From: Paractinoplanes polyasparticus | Lineage (GTDB): Bacteria > Actinomycetota > Actinomycetes > Mycobacteriales > Micromonosporaceae | Assembly: GCF_019710575.1 (NCBI RefSeq) | Contig: NZ_JAHWFK010000025.1 | Coordinates: 62,001 to 126,000, forward strand | Direction: 5' to 3' | DNA length: 64,000 nt | In this document: positions 56,794 through 64,000 of the stretch, one piece after another | How the letters are laid out: the number at the start of each line of letters is the position of its first letter | Numbering within the stretch: position 1 is the first letter of the stretch | Translations under genes and position numbers: made by a program | The notes under the pieces: generated by a model | The model's input: the letters and a program-made list of their open reading frames with translations, nothing else | The model's database searches: none | Told to the model about the DNA's origin: nothing

Positions 56794-57802
56794 CGGCCTC
56801 GCCACCGCGCTGGACCTCGATCTGGCCGGAGTCCTCGAGCGATCGGATCACCGAGACGATCTTGGCCTGGGCCTCCTCGACCATCTTGACCTTGACCGGG
56901 CCGAGCAGGTCGATCTCCTCGAGCAGGTTCTCGCGGCCGCGCTCGGAGAGGTTCTTGGTGACCTTGTCGCGGACGGTGTCGGGCACGCCCTTGAGCGCGG
57001 TGGCCAGATCGGCCGGCTCCACCTGTCGGAGCACCAGCTGGATGGCGCGGTCCTCGAGGTTGATGATGTCCTCGAACATGAACATCCGGCGCCGGATCTC
57101 CTCGGCCAGCTCGGGGCTGCGGGCGTCCAGCGCCTCCAGGATGAGCCGCTCGGTGGTGCGGTCGGCGCGGTTGATGATCTCGACCAGCGGCTGGAGGCCG
57201 CCGACGGTGGAGAGCTCGTCCGGCTGGAGCACGGTCGAGAGTTTGCGCTGGAGCGCCTGCTCGACCTGGCGGATCACGTCGGGGGAGGTCCGGTCCATGA
57301 CCGCGATGCGGTGCGCGACGTCGGTCTGCACCTCGATCGGGAGGCCGGCCAGGATCGACGAGGCGAGCGCCGAGGGGATGTGCGCCAGCACCAGGGCAAT
57401 CGTCTGCGGGTGCTCGTACTGCACGTACGAGAGCAGCTGCCGAGGGTCGGCGTGGCTGAGGAAGTTGAACGGGATGTCGTTCATCGAGGCTTCGAGCCGG
57501 TCCAGGATCAGCGCCGCCCGGTCCTTGCCCAGCGAGGCCTCGAGCAGCTCGCGGGCGTAGTCCATGCCGCCTGAGCCCGCATAGCGGGTCGTGGCCATGG
57601 CGTAGAACTCGTCCATCACGTCGTCGACCTGGGTCGGCTCCAGCTTGCCGAGCCGGGCGATCTCAGCCGAGATCATCTCGACTTCCTTCTCCGACATCTG
57701 CGACATGATCTGGGCGGACTGTTCCTTGCCGAACTGGACGAGCATGATGGCGGCCTTGCGCACGCCCGTCATCGACATGGTGGTGAGCGCCGGTGTGGTC
57801 AA
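56777..57802 (-). CDS. fliG: FliG, motor switch protein
   Basis: 341 residues, family length. The N domain binds FliF (GVRKAAIMLVQFG), the middle has EHPQTIALVLAHI (EHPQT motif near 130), and the C domain carries the charged torque helix (RRRMFMFEDIINLEDRAIQLVLRQV, read in parts, about 239-263). The start is TTG 57802. It follows fliF after a 73-base gap containing a perfect hairpin. Confidence 0.94.
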   Translation of the reverse strand: MTTPALTTMSMTGVRKAAIMLVQFGKEQSAQIMSQMSEKEVEMISAEIARLGKLEPTQVDDVMDEFYAMATTRYAGSGGMDYARELLEASLGKDRAALILDRLEASMNDIPFNFLSHADPRQLLSYVQYEHPQTIALVLAHIPSALASSILAGLPIEVQTDVAHRIAVMDRTSPDVIRQVEQALQRKLSTVLQPDELSTVGGLQPLVEIINRADRTTERLILEALDARSPELAEEIRRRMFMFEDIINLEDRAIQLVLRQVEPADLATALKGVPDTVRDKVTKNLSERGRENLLEEIDLLGPVKVKMVEEAQAKIVSVIRSLEDSGQIEVQRGGEADELIA

Positions 57803-57838
57803 CGCGTACTCCTCGGACCGTCAGCAGGAAATCAGCCA

Positions 57839-57866
57839 GCGGCGACCGGCTCCAGCCGGTCGCCGC
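57839..57866 (-). other. Perfect hairpin between fliF and fliG
   Basis: GCGGCGACCGGC pairs perfectly with GCCGGTCGCCGC around a 4-base loop, about 10 bases after the fliF stop. It is not followed by a T run. It may reduce read-through or protect the fliF mRNA end, setting the FliF:FliG ratio. Confidence 0.55.
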
Positions 57867-57875
57867 CGAAAAGGG

Positions 57876-59486
57876 TCAGCGCGTCGTGTCGGCGGCCAGC
57901 CAGCCGCGCAGAAGCACCGCCATCTCGTCAGGTTGATCCTTGACCATCTGCTCGATCTCCCGCTGGCGTTCCTCGCGAGCCTGCACGTTCGTGTTGTCCA
58001 TGGCCATCCCGGCCTCCAACATCTGAGCGGGAATGGCCTGGTTGAGCTCGGCCAGCCGCTGGGCCTCGAGAGCGGCCTGCATGTCCTCGAGGTGCTTGCG
58101 CTCCTCGGCGGTCAGGCCCCGCCGCTTCTTGCTCTTCCGGCTGAACCGCCAGGCCACGAACATCAGCAGCAGCACGAGCGCACCGAGCGCCCCCGTCTTG
58201 ATCAGCGACATCTGCTTGGCCTGGGTGGCGGCGGCGGACGACGCGCTCAGCGCCTCCTGAGCCGCCTTGGCGGCGCTCTGGTCGAACGGCATGGCCGAGA
58301 CCGCGATCGTGTCGCCGCGGGTGGCGTCGATGCCGGCTGCGGCCGAGACGAGCTGCTGCACCTGGGCCGGGTCGATGGTGCCGGCCACGTTGCTGTTCAG
58401 CAGGACGGCCACGTTGAGCTTCTTGATGCCGCCCGGAGCGTTCTTCCGGGTCTCGTTGATCTCATTGAGCGCGTTGTTGCGGACGCTCGAGCTGTTCTCG
58501 TACTGGCCCGGCCCGTTGCTGCCGGCGGGACCGGCGATGTTGTCGGGGCCGAGCACACCACCGGCGTTGCTCCCCGAGGCGTTGTAGGCCTCACGGTTGT
58601 TCTGCTCGGAGAGGGCGGGCACCGACGGGTCCGCGTTGTAGGTGCGGCTCTGCGTGGTGGCCTGGTCGAAGTCGAGCGTGGCGCTGGTCTGCACCACCGC
58701 GTTGCCGGGCCCGACCAGACTCTCGACGATCTTCTGCAGCGACGAGTTCATGCGGTTCTGGAAGGCGACCGTCTGCGCTTCCGTCCCGCTGTCCCCACCG
58801 GTCCCGATGGCCGCGCCGCCACCGGTCGACAGGATCTTGCCGTCGGCGCCGGCCACGGTGATCTCGGTGGGGTCGAGGCCTTCGACGCTGGAGGCCACCA
58901 GGTGCACGATGGCCTGCACCTGATCGCCGCTCAGGGGCTGGGTGGAGTTCGAGGCCACCAGCACCGAGGCGGTCGGCTTGTCCTGCTCGTCGGCGAAGAC
59001 GTCCTTCTTGGGGATCACGAGGTGCACGGTGGCCGCCTCGACACCCTCGATGGACTTGATGGTGTTGGAGAGCTCGCCCTCGAGCGCTCGCTGGTAGTTC
59101 GTCTGCTGCATGAAGTCGCTGGTGGTGATGCCCTGCTGGTCGAGCAGCGAGTAGCCGGTGCCGGCGTCGCCGGGCAGTCCCTCGCCGCTCAGCGACAGGC
59201 GCAAGTCGTTCACCTGGTCCTGCGGCACGAGCACGGTCTGGCCGTCGTTGGCCAGCTCGTAGCTCGTGCCGGTCTTCTTCAGCGACTCGACGATCGCACT
59301 GGCGTCCTTGGACGACAGATTGTTGAACAGGATGGAGTAGGACGGCTTGGAGGCCCAGGTGGCGAAGAAGTAGGCGCCGATGACGAGGGCTACCACCGCC
59401 GCGATCGTGACGGCCTTCTGTCCCGGTGTGAAGGACCGGAACGTGTCCGTGACGCGGCGGACCGGAGCGGGAAGGCGGTCGGTCAT
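57876..59486 (-). CDS. fliF: FliF, MS-ring protein
   Basis: 536 residues with a first span (about 26-46), the ring-building motifs YSILFNNLSSKDASAIVESL (about 50-69), a YscJ-like region (about 110-190), an extracytoplasmic beta-collar region (about 260-400), a second span (about 428-448) and a C-terminal FliG-binding helix. The ATG overlaps the fliE end region by 1-3 bases, so the two are coupled. Confidence 0.94.
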   Translation of the reverse strand: MTDRLPAPVRRVTDTFRSFTPGQKAVTIAAVVALVIGAYFFATWASKPSYSILFNNLSSKDASAIVESLKKTGTSYELANDGQTVLVPQDQVNDLRLSLSGEGLPGDAGTGYSLLDQQGITTSDFMQQTNYQRALEGELSNTIKSIEGVEAATVHLVIPKKDVFADEQDKPTASVLVASNSTQPLSGDQVQAIVHLVASSVEGLDPTEITVAGADGKILSTGGGAAIGTGGDSGTEAQTVAFQNRMNSSLQKIVESLVGPGNAVVQTSATLDFDQATTQSRTYNADPSVPALSEQNNREAYNASGSNAGGVLGPDNIAGPAGSNGPGQYENSSSVRNNALNEINETRKNAPGGIKKLNVAVLLNSNVAGTIDPAQVQQLVSAAAGIDATRGDTIAVSAMPFDQSAAKAAQEALSASSAAATQAKQMSLIKTGALGALVLLLMFVAWRFSRKSKKRRGLTAEERKHLEDMQAALEAQRLAELNQAIPAQMLEAGMAMDNTNVQAREERQREIEQMVKDQPDEMAVLLRGWLAADTTR

Positions 59487-59487
59487 C

Positions 59488-59832
59488 TCAGGCCTGCATC
59501 CTCATGATTTCCTGGAAAGCTTCCACGGCCTTGTTGCGCACGGCGAGGGTGAGCTGCAGGCCGAGCTGAGCTTCGTTGGCCGCCATCGTGTACTGCGCCG
59601 GGTCCTGAAGCGTGCCTTGGGCGACCTGGACGGCCAGGTCACTGGCCTTGGCCTGCGACGCCGAGACGCTCTCGAGGCCGCGCGAGAGCATGCTGGCGAA
59701 GCTCTCGTGCTCGCCCTGGGCCGCGGTGACCTTCTCGGAACCGGGCAGGGGGGCGGCGCCGCCGATGCCGCTGACCGCCTCGAGTCCGGAGACCGGTGAG
59801 AAACCGCTGATGGGGCTGATCGGGGAAGTCAT
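59488..59832 (-). CDS. fliE: FliE, MS-ring-rod junction protein
   Basis: 114 residues with the FliE core FASMLSRGLESVSASQAKA and the C-terminal LGLQLTLAVRNKAVEAFQEIMRMQ (read in parts). The Ser/Pro/Ile-rich N-terminus is typical. Last of flgB-flgC-fliE. Confidence 0.92.
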   Translation of the reverse strand: MTSPISPISGFSPVSGLEAVSGIGGAAPLPGSEKVTAAQGEHESFASMLSRGLESVSASQAKASDLAVQVAQGTLQDPAQYTMAANEAQLGLQLTLAVRNKAVEAFQEIMRMQA

Positions 59833-59840
59833 CGCCTACC

Positions 59841-60233
59841 TCACTTTCCGAGGTTGATCGCGGCGGTGTAGGAGTCCTTGGCCCGGTCCACGACCGCCAG
59901 GTTCGCCTGGTAGGCGCGCTGGGCCATCATCATCTGGGACATCTGCGAGCTCAGGTCGATGTCCGCCTTGCGCACGTAGCCCTGGCTGTCGGCGAGCGGG
60001 TTGTCCGGCTCGTGCACGAGGACACCCTCGGCGCTGCCGAACGCCACTCCGCCGACCTGGGCGCCGTTGCCGTCCTGGGCCTCCTGGGCGAGGACGTACC
60101 GGGCCTGGAAGGCCTTCTCGGACGTACGCACGGTGTTGTCCATGTTGGCGATGTTGTCGGAGACGGCGTCGAGCCATTTGCGGTAGACCGTCACACCGGT
60201 GCCGGCGACCCCGATCGCGTTGAAAGTGCTCAT
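59841..60233 (-). CDS. flgC: FlgC, proximal rod protein
   Basis: 130 residues. The rod motif KWLDAVSDNIANMDNTV is near 19, and the FlgC tail VDLSSQMSQMMMAQRAYQANLAVVDRAKD (present with IDLS for VDLS; read in parts) is near 98. It begins 2 bases after flgB. Confidence 0.94.
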   Translation of the reverse strand: MSTFNAIGVAGTGVTVYRKWLDAVSDNIANMDNTVRTSEKAFQARYVLAQEAQDGNGAQVGGVAFGSAEGVLVHEPDNPLADSQGYVRKADIDLSSQMSQMMMAQRAYQANLAVVDRAKDSYTAAINLGK

Positions 60234-60235
60234 GC

Positions 60236-60583
60236 TCAGGCTCCCTTGATCGCGTCGCGCAGCATCGAGTACTTGGTATCCATCGCCCGCAGGGTCAGCT
60301 GATAGCGCATCGTGGTGTCGATGTGGGAGAGCGTCTCCTCGTCGAGGTTGACGTTGTTGCCGTTCAGTCGCGTGGGCTCCAGCGACGAACGGGTCTGCGG
60401 TGCGACCCCGAGCGGTGACATGCCCTTGGCGACGGCACCGCGCAACGCTTCCTCGAATTCGACCTTACGGGCCCGGTAGCCGGGGGTCTCGATGTTGGCG
60501 ATGTTGTTGGCGATGGCGCTCTGCCGAGCCGACAGGCCGGCCACCGCGACGCGCAGGGAAGACGATGAGACGTCGTCGAACAC
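60236..60583 (-). CDS. flgB: FlgB, proximal rod protein
   Basis: 115 residues with LSARQSAIANNIANIETPGYRARKVEFEEAL (read in parts) near 18 and the C-terminal rod helix. GTG 60583 follows AAGGAG. It is the first gene of the rod-MS-ring-export run behind a FliA-type promoter. Confidence 0.93.
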   Translation of the reverse strand: MFDDVSSSSLRVAVAGLSARQSAIANNIANIETPGYRARKVEFEEALRGAVAKGMSPLGVAPQTRSSLEPTRLNGNNVNLDEETLSHIDTTMRYQLTLRAMDTKYSMLRDAIKGA

Positions 60584-60657
60584 AGCAGCTCCTTGTGTCG
60601 TTCCAAGGTGCCGATCCGTGGCTTTCCAGTGAGCGTTCCGTCGCTCGTACCATGCAG

Positions 60658-60683
60658 TTCGGCGCGTTCGGGAATCCGCTGAG
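60658..60683 (-). promoter_or_regulatory. FliA-type promoter for the flgB unit
   Basis: On the minus strand CTCA (60683-60680), 16 bases, GCCGAA (60663-60658), just downstream of the fliC-side terminator and 75 bases before flgB. Confidence 0.65.
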
Positions 60684-60709
60684 TGTCAGACGGTTGCCAG
60701 CCGGTTGCA

Positions 60710-60755
60710 CGAAAAGGCCCCGGAACCCCCGCAACGGGATTCCGGGACCTTTTCG
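60710..60755 (-). terminator. Terminator of the fliD-fliS unit
   Basis: CGAAAAGG-type arms about 20 bases long pair with a few wobbles around a 3-5-base loop. It lies 8 bases after the last gene of the filament unit and before the flgB promoter. Confidence 0.85.
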
Positions 60756-60762
60756 ATGCCCA

Positions 60763-61086
60763 TTACATGGCCCGGTCGACGTATACGGGCCGTTTGACTG
60801 CTTCGCCGGTCTCGATCTTTCTCGTCATCGTCATCTGCTGACGGGTTGCGGTCATCCGCCGCGCGATTTCCTCGGCCGCCTTGAGCTGGCGGGTGAGGAT
60901 CTCGTCGGCGCGCGGCTTGAGCTCCAGCGGCAGCGCGCCGAGTTCGGTCGGGGCTTTCCACAGGCTGGCCGGCGGCGTCTCGGCGTTCCGGTGCTCGTCG
61001 TCGAGCATCGCCTCGATCGTGGCCACGTCGAGCTCCAGCTCGTCGAGGGCCTCGCTCCAGGCGTTGCGCCATTCGCCGCCGCTCAT
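60763..61086 (-). CDS. Small helical protein in the FliT position
   Basis: 107 residues, mostly charged helices with Glu/Arg/Lys and few hydrophobics; it starts MSGGEWRNAWSEALDELELD. It follows fliS by 16 bases and precedes the terminator. Enteric fliT (FliD chaperone) holds this place, and length and helicity fit a FliT/FlgN-type chaperone, but no sequence motif confirms it. Confidence 0.6.
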   Translation of the reverse strand: MSGGEWRNAWSEALDELELDVATIEAMLDDEHRNAETPPASLWKAPTELGALPLELKPRADEILTRQLKAAEEIARRMTATRQQMTMTRKIETGEAVKRPVYVDRAM

Positions 61087-61102
61087 GTCGCTCCCCTGCT
61101 CG

Positions 61103-61489
61103 TCAGTGGGCGACCGCCGAGGCGGCGGCCTCTCGCCAGGCGTCGCGCAGCGGCTCGACGAAGCCGCGGCAGGTCGCCACGCGGTCGGCGTCCTTGGCGA
61201 CGTTGGCCCCGATCAGCTCGGTGATCAGGTAGCCGTACAGGTTGGCCAGACCGGGCGCGCCCGACCAGGCCTCGACGTCCAGGCTGACCTGGAGCTCGAT
61301 GAGAATCTCCTGAGCGTGGGAGATCTTCTCGTGCGCGTTCTCGATCTCGCCGGCGCGGATCGCCTCCTCACCCTGCACGAGGTCGAGGACGAGACGGTCG
61401 TAGAGCATGGTCAGCAGCTTGGCCGGCGAGGCGGTCTGGATCGAGTCCTGCAGGTAGCGGTTGCGGAGGTTCGGGGCGGTCACGGTCAT
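61103..61489 (-). CDS. fliS: FliS, flagellin export chaperone
   Basis: 128 residues with the FliS opening YLQDSIQTASPAKLLTMLYDRLVLDL (read in parts) and four helices. It binds the flagellin C-terminus until export. AGGAG precedes the ATG. Confidence 0.93.
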   Translation of the reverse strand: MTVTAPNLRNRYLQDSIQTASPAKLLTMLYDRLVLDLVQGEEAIRAGEIENAHEKISHAQEILIELQVSLDVEAWSGAPGLANLYGYLITELIGANVAKDADRVATCRGFVEPLRDAWREAAASAVAH

Positions 61490-61535
61490 CGGTCTCCTTG
61501 GTCAGGGCCCTGCGATGGCTGGTCGGGGCGGTGGA

Positions 61536-62927
61536 TCAGAGGCCGGAGAGCTGGCCGGCGAGCCAGGTGGACTGGTTCTTCAGCTTGCCCAGAGAGGTCT
61601 CCAGGTCGGCGTACTGCTTCTGCAGCGCGGTCCGCTTGGCCGCGAGCCGCAGGTCCCAGCCGCTGATCTGCGTGTTGAGGCCGTCGATCTCGTTCTTGCG
61701 GCCGGTGATCACCGCGGTGATGTTGGTCGTCTGATCGCCGGCGTACTTCTCCATCTGGTCGGCGAACTCGATGCCGGCCGCCTGCATCTGGAGCGGGTTC
61801 TCGTTGTACGAGTTCGTGAACTTGGTCGAGTCGAACGTCAGCCGGCCGCTGCGGTCGAGTTCCACGCCCAGCTTGGACAGCGAGATGGAGATCTTCTCGA
61901 GGTTGGTCTTCGTGGCCGCGTCGGTCGGCTGGTTCTTGTCGTACGACGGGTTCGCGTAGGTCAGGCCGAGGCTGATCTTGCCGAGCATGCTCTGCGAGAT
62001 GTTGCGCACCGAGAAGTCGCCGGTCAGCGGCGATCCCTTCTTGGTGGCCGCGTCGTAGGCCGTCTGCTTGGCGACCTCGCTCAGCGTGCCGTTGGCCGCG
62101 TCCACCAGCGCCTGGATCTTGCTCGCGATGCCGCTGACGTCCTGGTCGGAGGTGACCGTGACGTCGTTCTCGAGCTTCGACACGGTGATCGAGACGCCCG
62201 GCATGAGCTTGGCGAACGTGTTCGTGTCGCTGGTGACGGAGTAGCCGCCGTTGGCGGCGTTGGCGTCGCCGCCGCCGATGTCCAGCTGGGCGTTGGCGGC
62301 TGTCGCGACGTTCGTCAGCGGCGAGGCGACGCCGTCGAGCCCGCTGTCGATACGGAAGGCCGCGCCGGTGCCCGTCTTGGCCCCGCTGATCTGCAGGATG
62401 TCGTTGGCGCCGCCGGTGGTCACCACGGTCGCCTTGATCCCGATGCCGGCCGCGTTGATGGCGGCGGCGACGCCCTTGGCCGACTTGTCGTCGCCCAGCG
62501 TGATCGTGTGGGCCTTGTCGCTGGCGCTGCCGTCGAGCGGCCCGGTGGTGATCTGGATGGTGCCGGAGCTGATGTCGCCGGTGGCGGGCACCTTGGCCGT
62601 GGTGATCTGGTTCTTGGCCAGGCTCTTGACGTCGAAGACGGTGGTGCCGGAGGCGCCGTTGGTGCCGGTCAAGGCGGTGGCCGTCACAGTGCTGGAGCTG
62701 GTGGTCGCTTTGACCGCGCGCCAGGTGCTGAGCTGGCCGAGGCTGTCCGCGGAGTTCTTGAGCGAGGTCAGTGCGGCGTTGACCGACATGTAGGAGGCGA
62801 TCGCGGTCTGGGCGGTGCTCACCTTCGACTTGAGCCGGTTCTGCGGCGCTGCCTCGACCTGCATCAGGGAGGTGATCATGGAGGAGGTGCTGAGGCCGCT
62901 GACGAGTCCGTCTACCGAAGTGCTCAC
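61536..62927 (-). CDS. fliD: FliD, filament cap protein
   Basis: 463 residues. N-terminal D0 region (VDGLVSGLSTSSMITSLMQVEAAP), central beta domains with flagellin-hook IN-type sequence near 105-150, and a C-terminal coiled coil (YADLETSLGKLKNQSTWLAGQLSGL, read in parts). It caps the filament and folds incoming flagellin. Start GTG 62927 with AAAGG upstream. The gene lies after the flagellin terminator. Confidence 0.94.
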   Translation of the reverse strand: MSTSVDGLVSGLSTSSMITSLMQVEAAPQNRLKSKVSTAQTAIASYMSVNAALTSLKNSADSLGQLSTWRAVKATTSSSTVTATALTGTNGASGTTVFDVKSLAKNQITTAKVPATGDISSGTIQITTGPLDGSASDKAHTITLGDDKSAKGVAAAINAAGIGIKATVVTTGGANDILQISGAKTGTGAAFRIDSGLDGVASPLTNVATAANAQLDIGGGDANAANGGYSVTSDTNTFAKLMPGVSITVSKLENDVTVTSDQDVSGIASKIQALVDAANGTLSEVAKQTAYDAATKKGSPLTGDFSVRNISQSMLGKISLGLTYANPSYDKNQPTDAATKTNLEKISISLSKLGVELDRSGRLTFDSTKFTNSYNENPLQMQAAGIEFADQMEKYAGDQTTNITAVITGRKNEIDGLNTQISGWDLRLAAKRTALQKQYADLETSLGKLKNQSTWLAGQLSGL

Positions 62928-62951
62928 CGGAGCCTGCCTTTCAAAAGAAGC

Positions 62952-62980
62952 GGGGGCAGCCGCTTTTGACGGCTACCCCC
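62952..62980 (-). terminator. Terminator after flagellin
   Basis: An 11-base stem GGGGGTAGCCG/CGGCTGCCCCC (one G-T) around a 7-base loop on the minus strand, followed by CTTCTTTT. It is likely to limit read-through from abundant fliC mRNA into fliD. Confidence 0.8.
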
Positions 62981-63032
62981 ACCTATTCGGTCGCTTGCGA
63001 AAGATATTCAGTTGCTGACGGTGGCAGTTCGG

Positions 63033-64000
63033 TTAGCGCAGCAGCGAGAGAACGTTCTGCGCCGACTGGTTGGCCTGCGACAGCATCGAGGTGCCGGCCT
63101 GGGTCAGGATCTGCGACCGGGTGAACGACACCATCTCCTGGGCCATGTCGGTGTCACGGATACGCGACTCCGACGCGGACAGGTTCTCGACGGCCACGTT
63201 CAGGTTGTTGATCGTGTGCTCGAAGCGGTTCTGCACAGCACCGAGCGTGGCCCGGCTGTCCGTGACCGACGACAGAGCCTTGTCGATGATCTTGATCGCG
63301 GCGTCGGGGTCCTTGGTGAGGTCCAGGGCCGCGGTGCCGAGCGTCTGCGAGTCCACGCCACCGATCGAGATGCCGATCTTCTGGTTGGCGTTCGCGCCGA
63401 CCTGGAACTTGCCGCTGTTGCCACCGGTCTTGTCCAGCGTGGGCGTGGCCGCCGTGGACGTGAGGTCGATCTTCGCGCCGGCCAGGACGGCGCCCGTGCC
63501 GTCGGCGACGGCGAAGTTGCCGGAGCCGGCCATCGAGTAGGTCGTGTTGTTCTGCGCGTCGACCTTGGCCGACATGGTGATCTCGTTGCCCTGGTAGCCG
63601 GCCGCCTTGAGGGCCTTCTCGGTGGCGTTGTTGACGGCCTTGGCCAGGTCCTGCGCGGTGGCGTCGGTGGCCAGCGCGTCGACCGACACCGTGATCGGCG
63701 TCGTGCCGAGGTCCTGGCCGGTCGGCGTCTTGGTGCCGCCGCCGACCTGGCTGATGGTGAAGGTGAACGGGCTGTTGGCGCCGCCCGGCACGGGAGCCGC
63801 CGCGCCGGCGACGGCGTCCAGGGTGTTGGTCGCGGCGTTGGTGAACTTGGTCTTGACGGTGTTGCCGAAGGAGCCGTCGAGCAGGTTCTGCTTGCCGAAC
63901 GAGGTGCTCTTGCCGATCCGGTCCAGCTCGGCGTTCAGCTGACCCATCTCCTTGTTGGCGGCTTCGGAGGCCGCGGTGTCGGTGGCGCCCGAGTTGGCCG
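63033..64000 (-). CDS. fliC: FliC, flagellin (N-terminus cut by window)
   Basis: 322 residues are visible up to the window edge. The first visible part matches the flagellin D1 helix followed by FGKQNLLDGSFGNT. A variable central region (about 220 residues) and the conserved C-terminal helices (NRFEHTINNLNVAVENLSASESRIRDTDMAQEM, read in parts; ending SQANQSAQNVLSLLR) follow. It is the main filament subunit. Roughly 60-80 N-terminal residues and the promoter lie outside. Confidence 0.95.
   Translation of the reverse strand, partial: ANSGATDTAASEAANKEMGQLNAELDRIGKSTSFGKQNLLDGSFGNTVKTKFTNAATNTLDAVAGAAAPVPGGANSPFTFTISQVGGGTKTPTGQDLGTTPITVSVDALATDATAQDLAKAVNNATEKALKAAGYQGNEITMSAKVDAQNNTTYSMAGSGNFAVADGTGAVLAGAKIDLTSTAATPTLDKTGGNSGKFQVGANANQKIGISIGGVDSQTLGTAALDLTKDPDAAIKIIDKALSSVTDSRATLGAVQNRFEHTINNLNVAVENLSASESRIRDTDMAQEMVSFTRSQILTQAGTSMLSQANQSAQNVLSLLR

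Noticed and set aside
1-64000. tRNA or rRNA genes, insertion sequences, prophage genes
   Set aside because: No transposase, integrase, tRNA-like or rRNA-like sequence was recognised. A tRNAscan or IS search was not possible here.

Overview
The window reads as a chromosomal segment of a flagellated, high-GC actinobacterium, most likely a zoospore-forming member of the Micromonosporaceae (Actinoplanes or a close relative). Evidence: strong G/C third-position bias throughout, many GTG/TTG starts, mycothiol biosynthesis (mshD), the actinobacterial nitrogen regulator GlnR, HbhA- and DUF2516-type genes found together in actinobacteria, and a large flagellar/chemotaxis locus, which few actinomycetes carry. 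The genus is inferred from gene content only.

Region 1 (1-28.8 kb) is mostly core genome: a partial membrane protein, glnR-mshD, the high-affinity phosphate operon pstSCAB behind a PHO-box-like direct repeat, a NUDIX hydrolase, a Gfo/Idh/MocA oxidoreductase, a low-affinity phosphate transporter with its DUF47 partner, an ECF41-type sigma factor, a DinG-like Fe-S helicase, a nitrobindin-like protein, a Fur-family regulator, ygfZ, a BKACE-like protein, an asparaginase, an XRE regulator-hbhA pair, a GH1 beta-glucosidase with its LacI repressor and operator, murB and a CAP-domain protein. Eleven genes here carry TANNNT exactly 6-7 nt before the start codon, the signature of leaderless transcripts.

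Region 2 (29.2-37.4 kb) is a tightly overlapped plus-strand chemotaxis operon: an OmpR-type response regulator, then cheA, cheW, an unrecognised 290-residue protein, cheB, cheR, cheY, cheX, a second cheY and a CheX-like protein, closed by a strong terminator. CheA carries two 24-residue repeats resembling the c-di-GMP-binding MshEN motif between its HPt and dimerisation domains.

Region 3 (37.5-51.2 kb, plus strand) holds hook, stator, switch and export genes: flgD, flgE, flbD, motA, motB, fliL, fliM, fliN, fliO, fliP, fliR, flhB, flhA, a FlhF-like protein with a degenerate GTPase core, and a small membrane protein. fliQ is not between fliP and fliR. Region 4 (51.3-64 kb, minus strand) converges on it across a perfect bidirectional terminator: fliC (cut by the window edge), fliD, fliS, a FliT-position gene, flgB, flgC, fliE, fliF, fliG, fliH, fliI, fliJ, an NlpC/P60-transglycosylase fusion, and fliK.

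Six flagellar/chemotaxis units begin behind a shared CTCA-N16/17-GCCGAN-type promoter, which points to one FliA-family sigma factor driving the locus. FliM lacks the usual N-terminal CheY-docking motif, so how CheY-P reaches this switch is open. The observations most worth follow-up are the CheA repeat pair, the unknown che-operon gene, the pseudo-GTPase FlhF, the missing fliQ, the bifunctional wall hydrolase and the promoter family.
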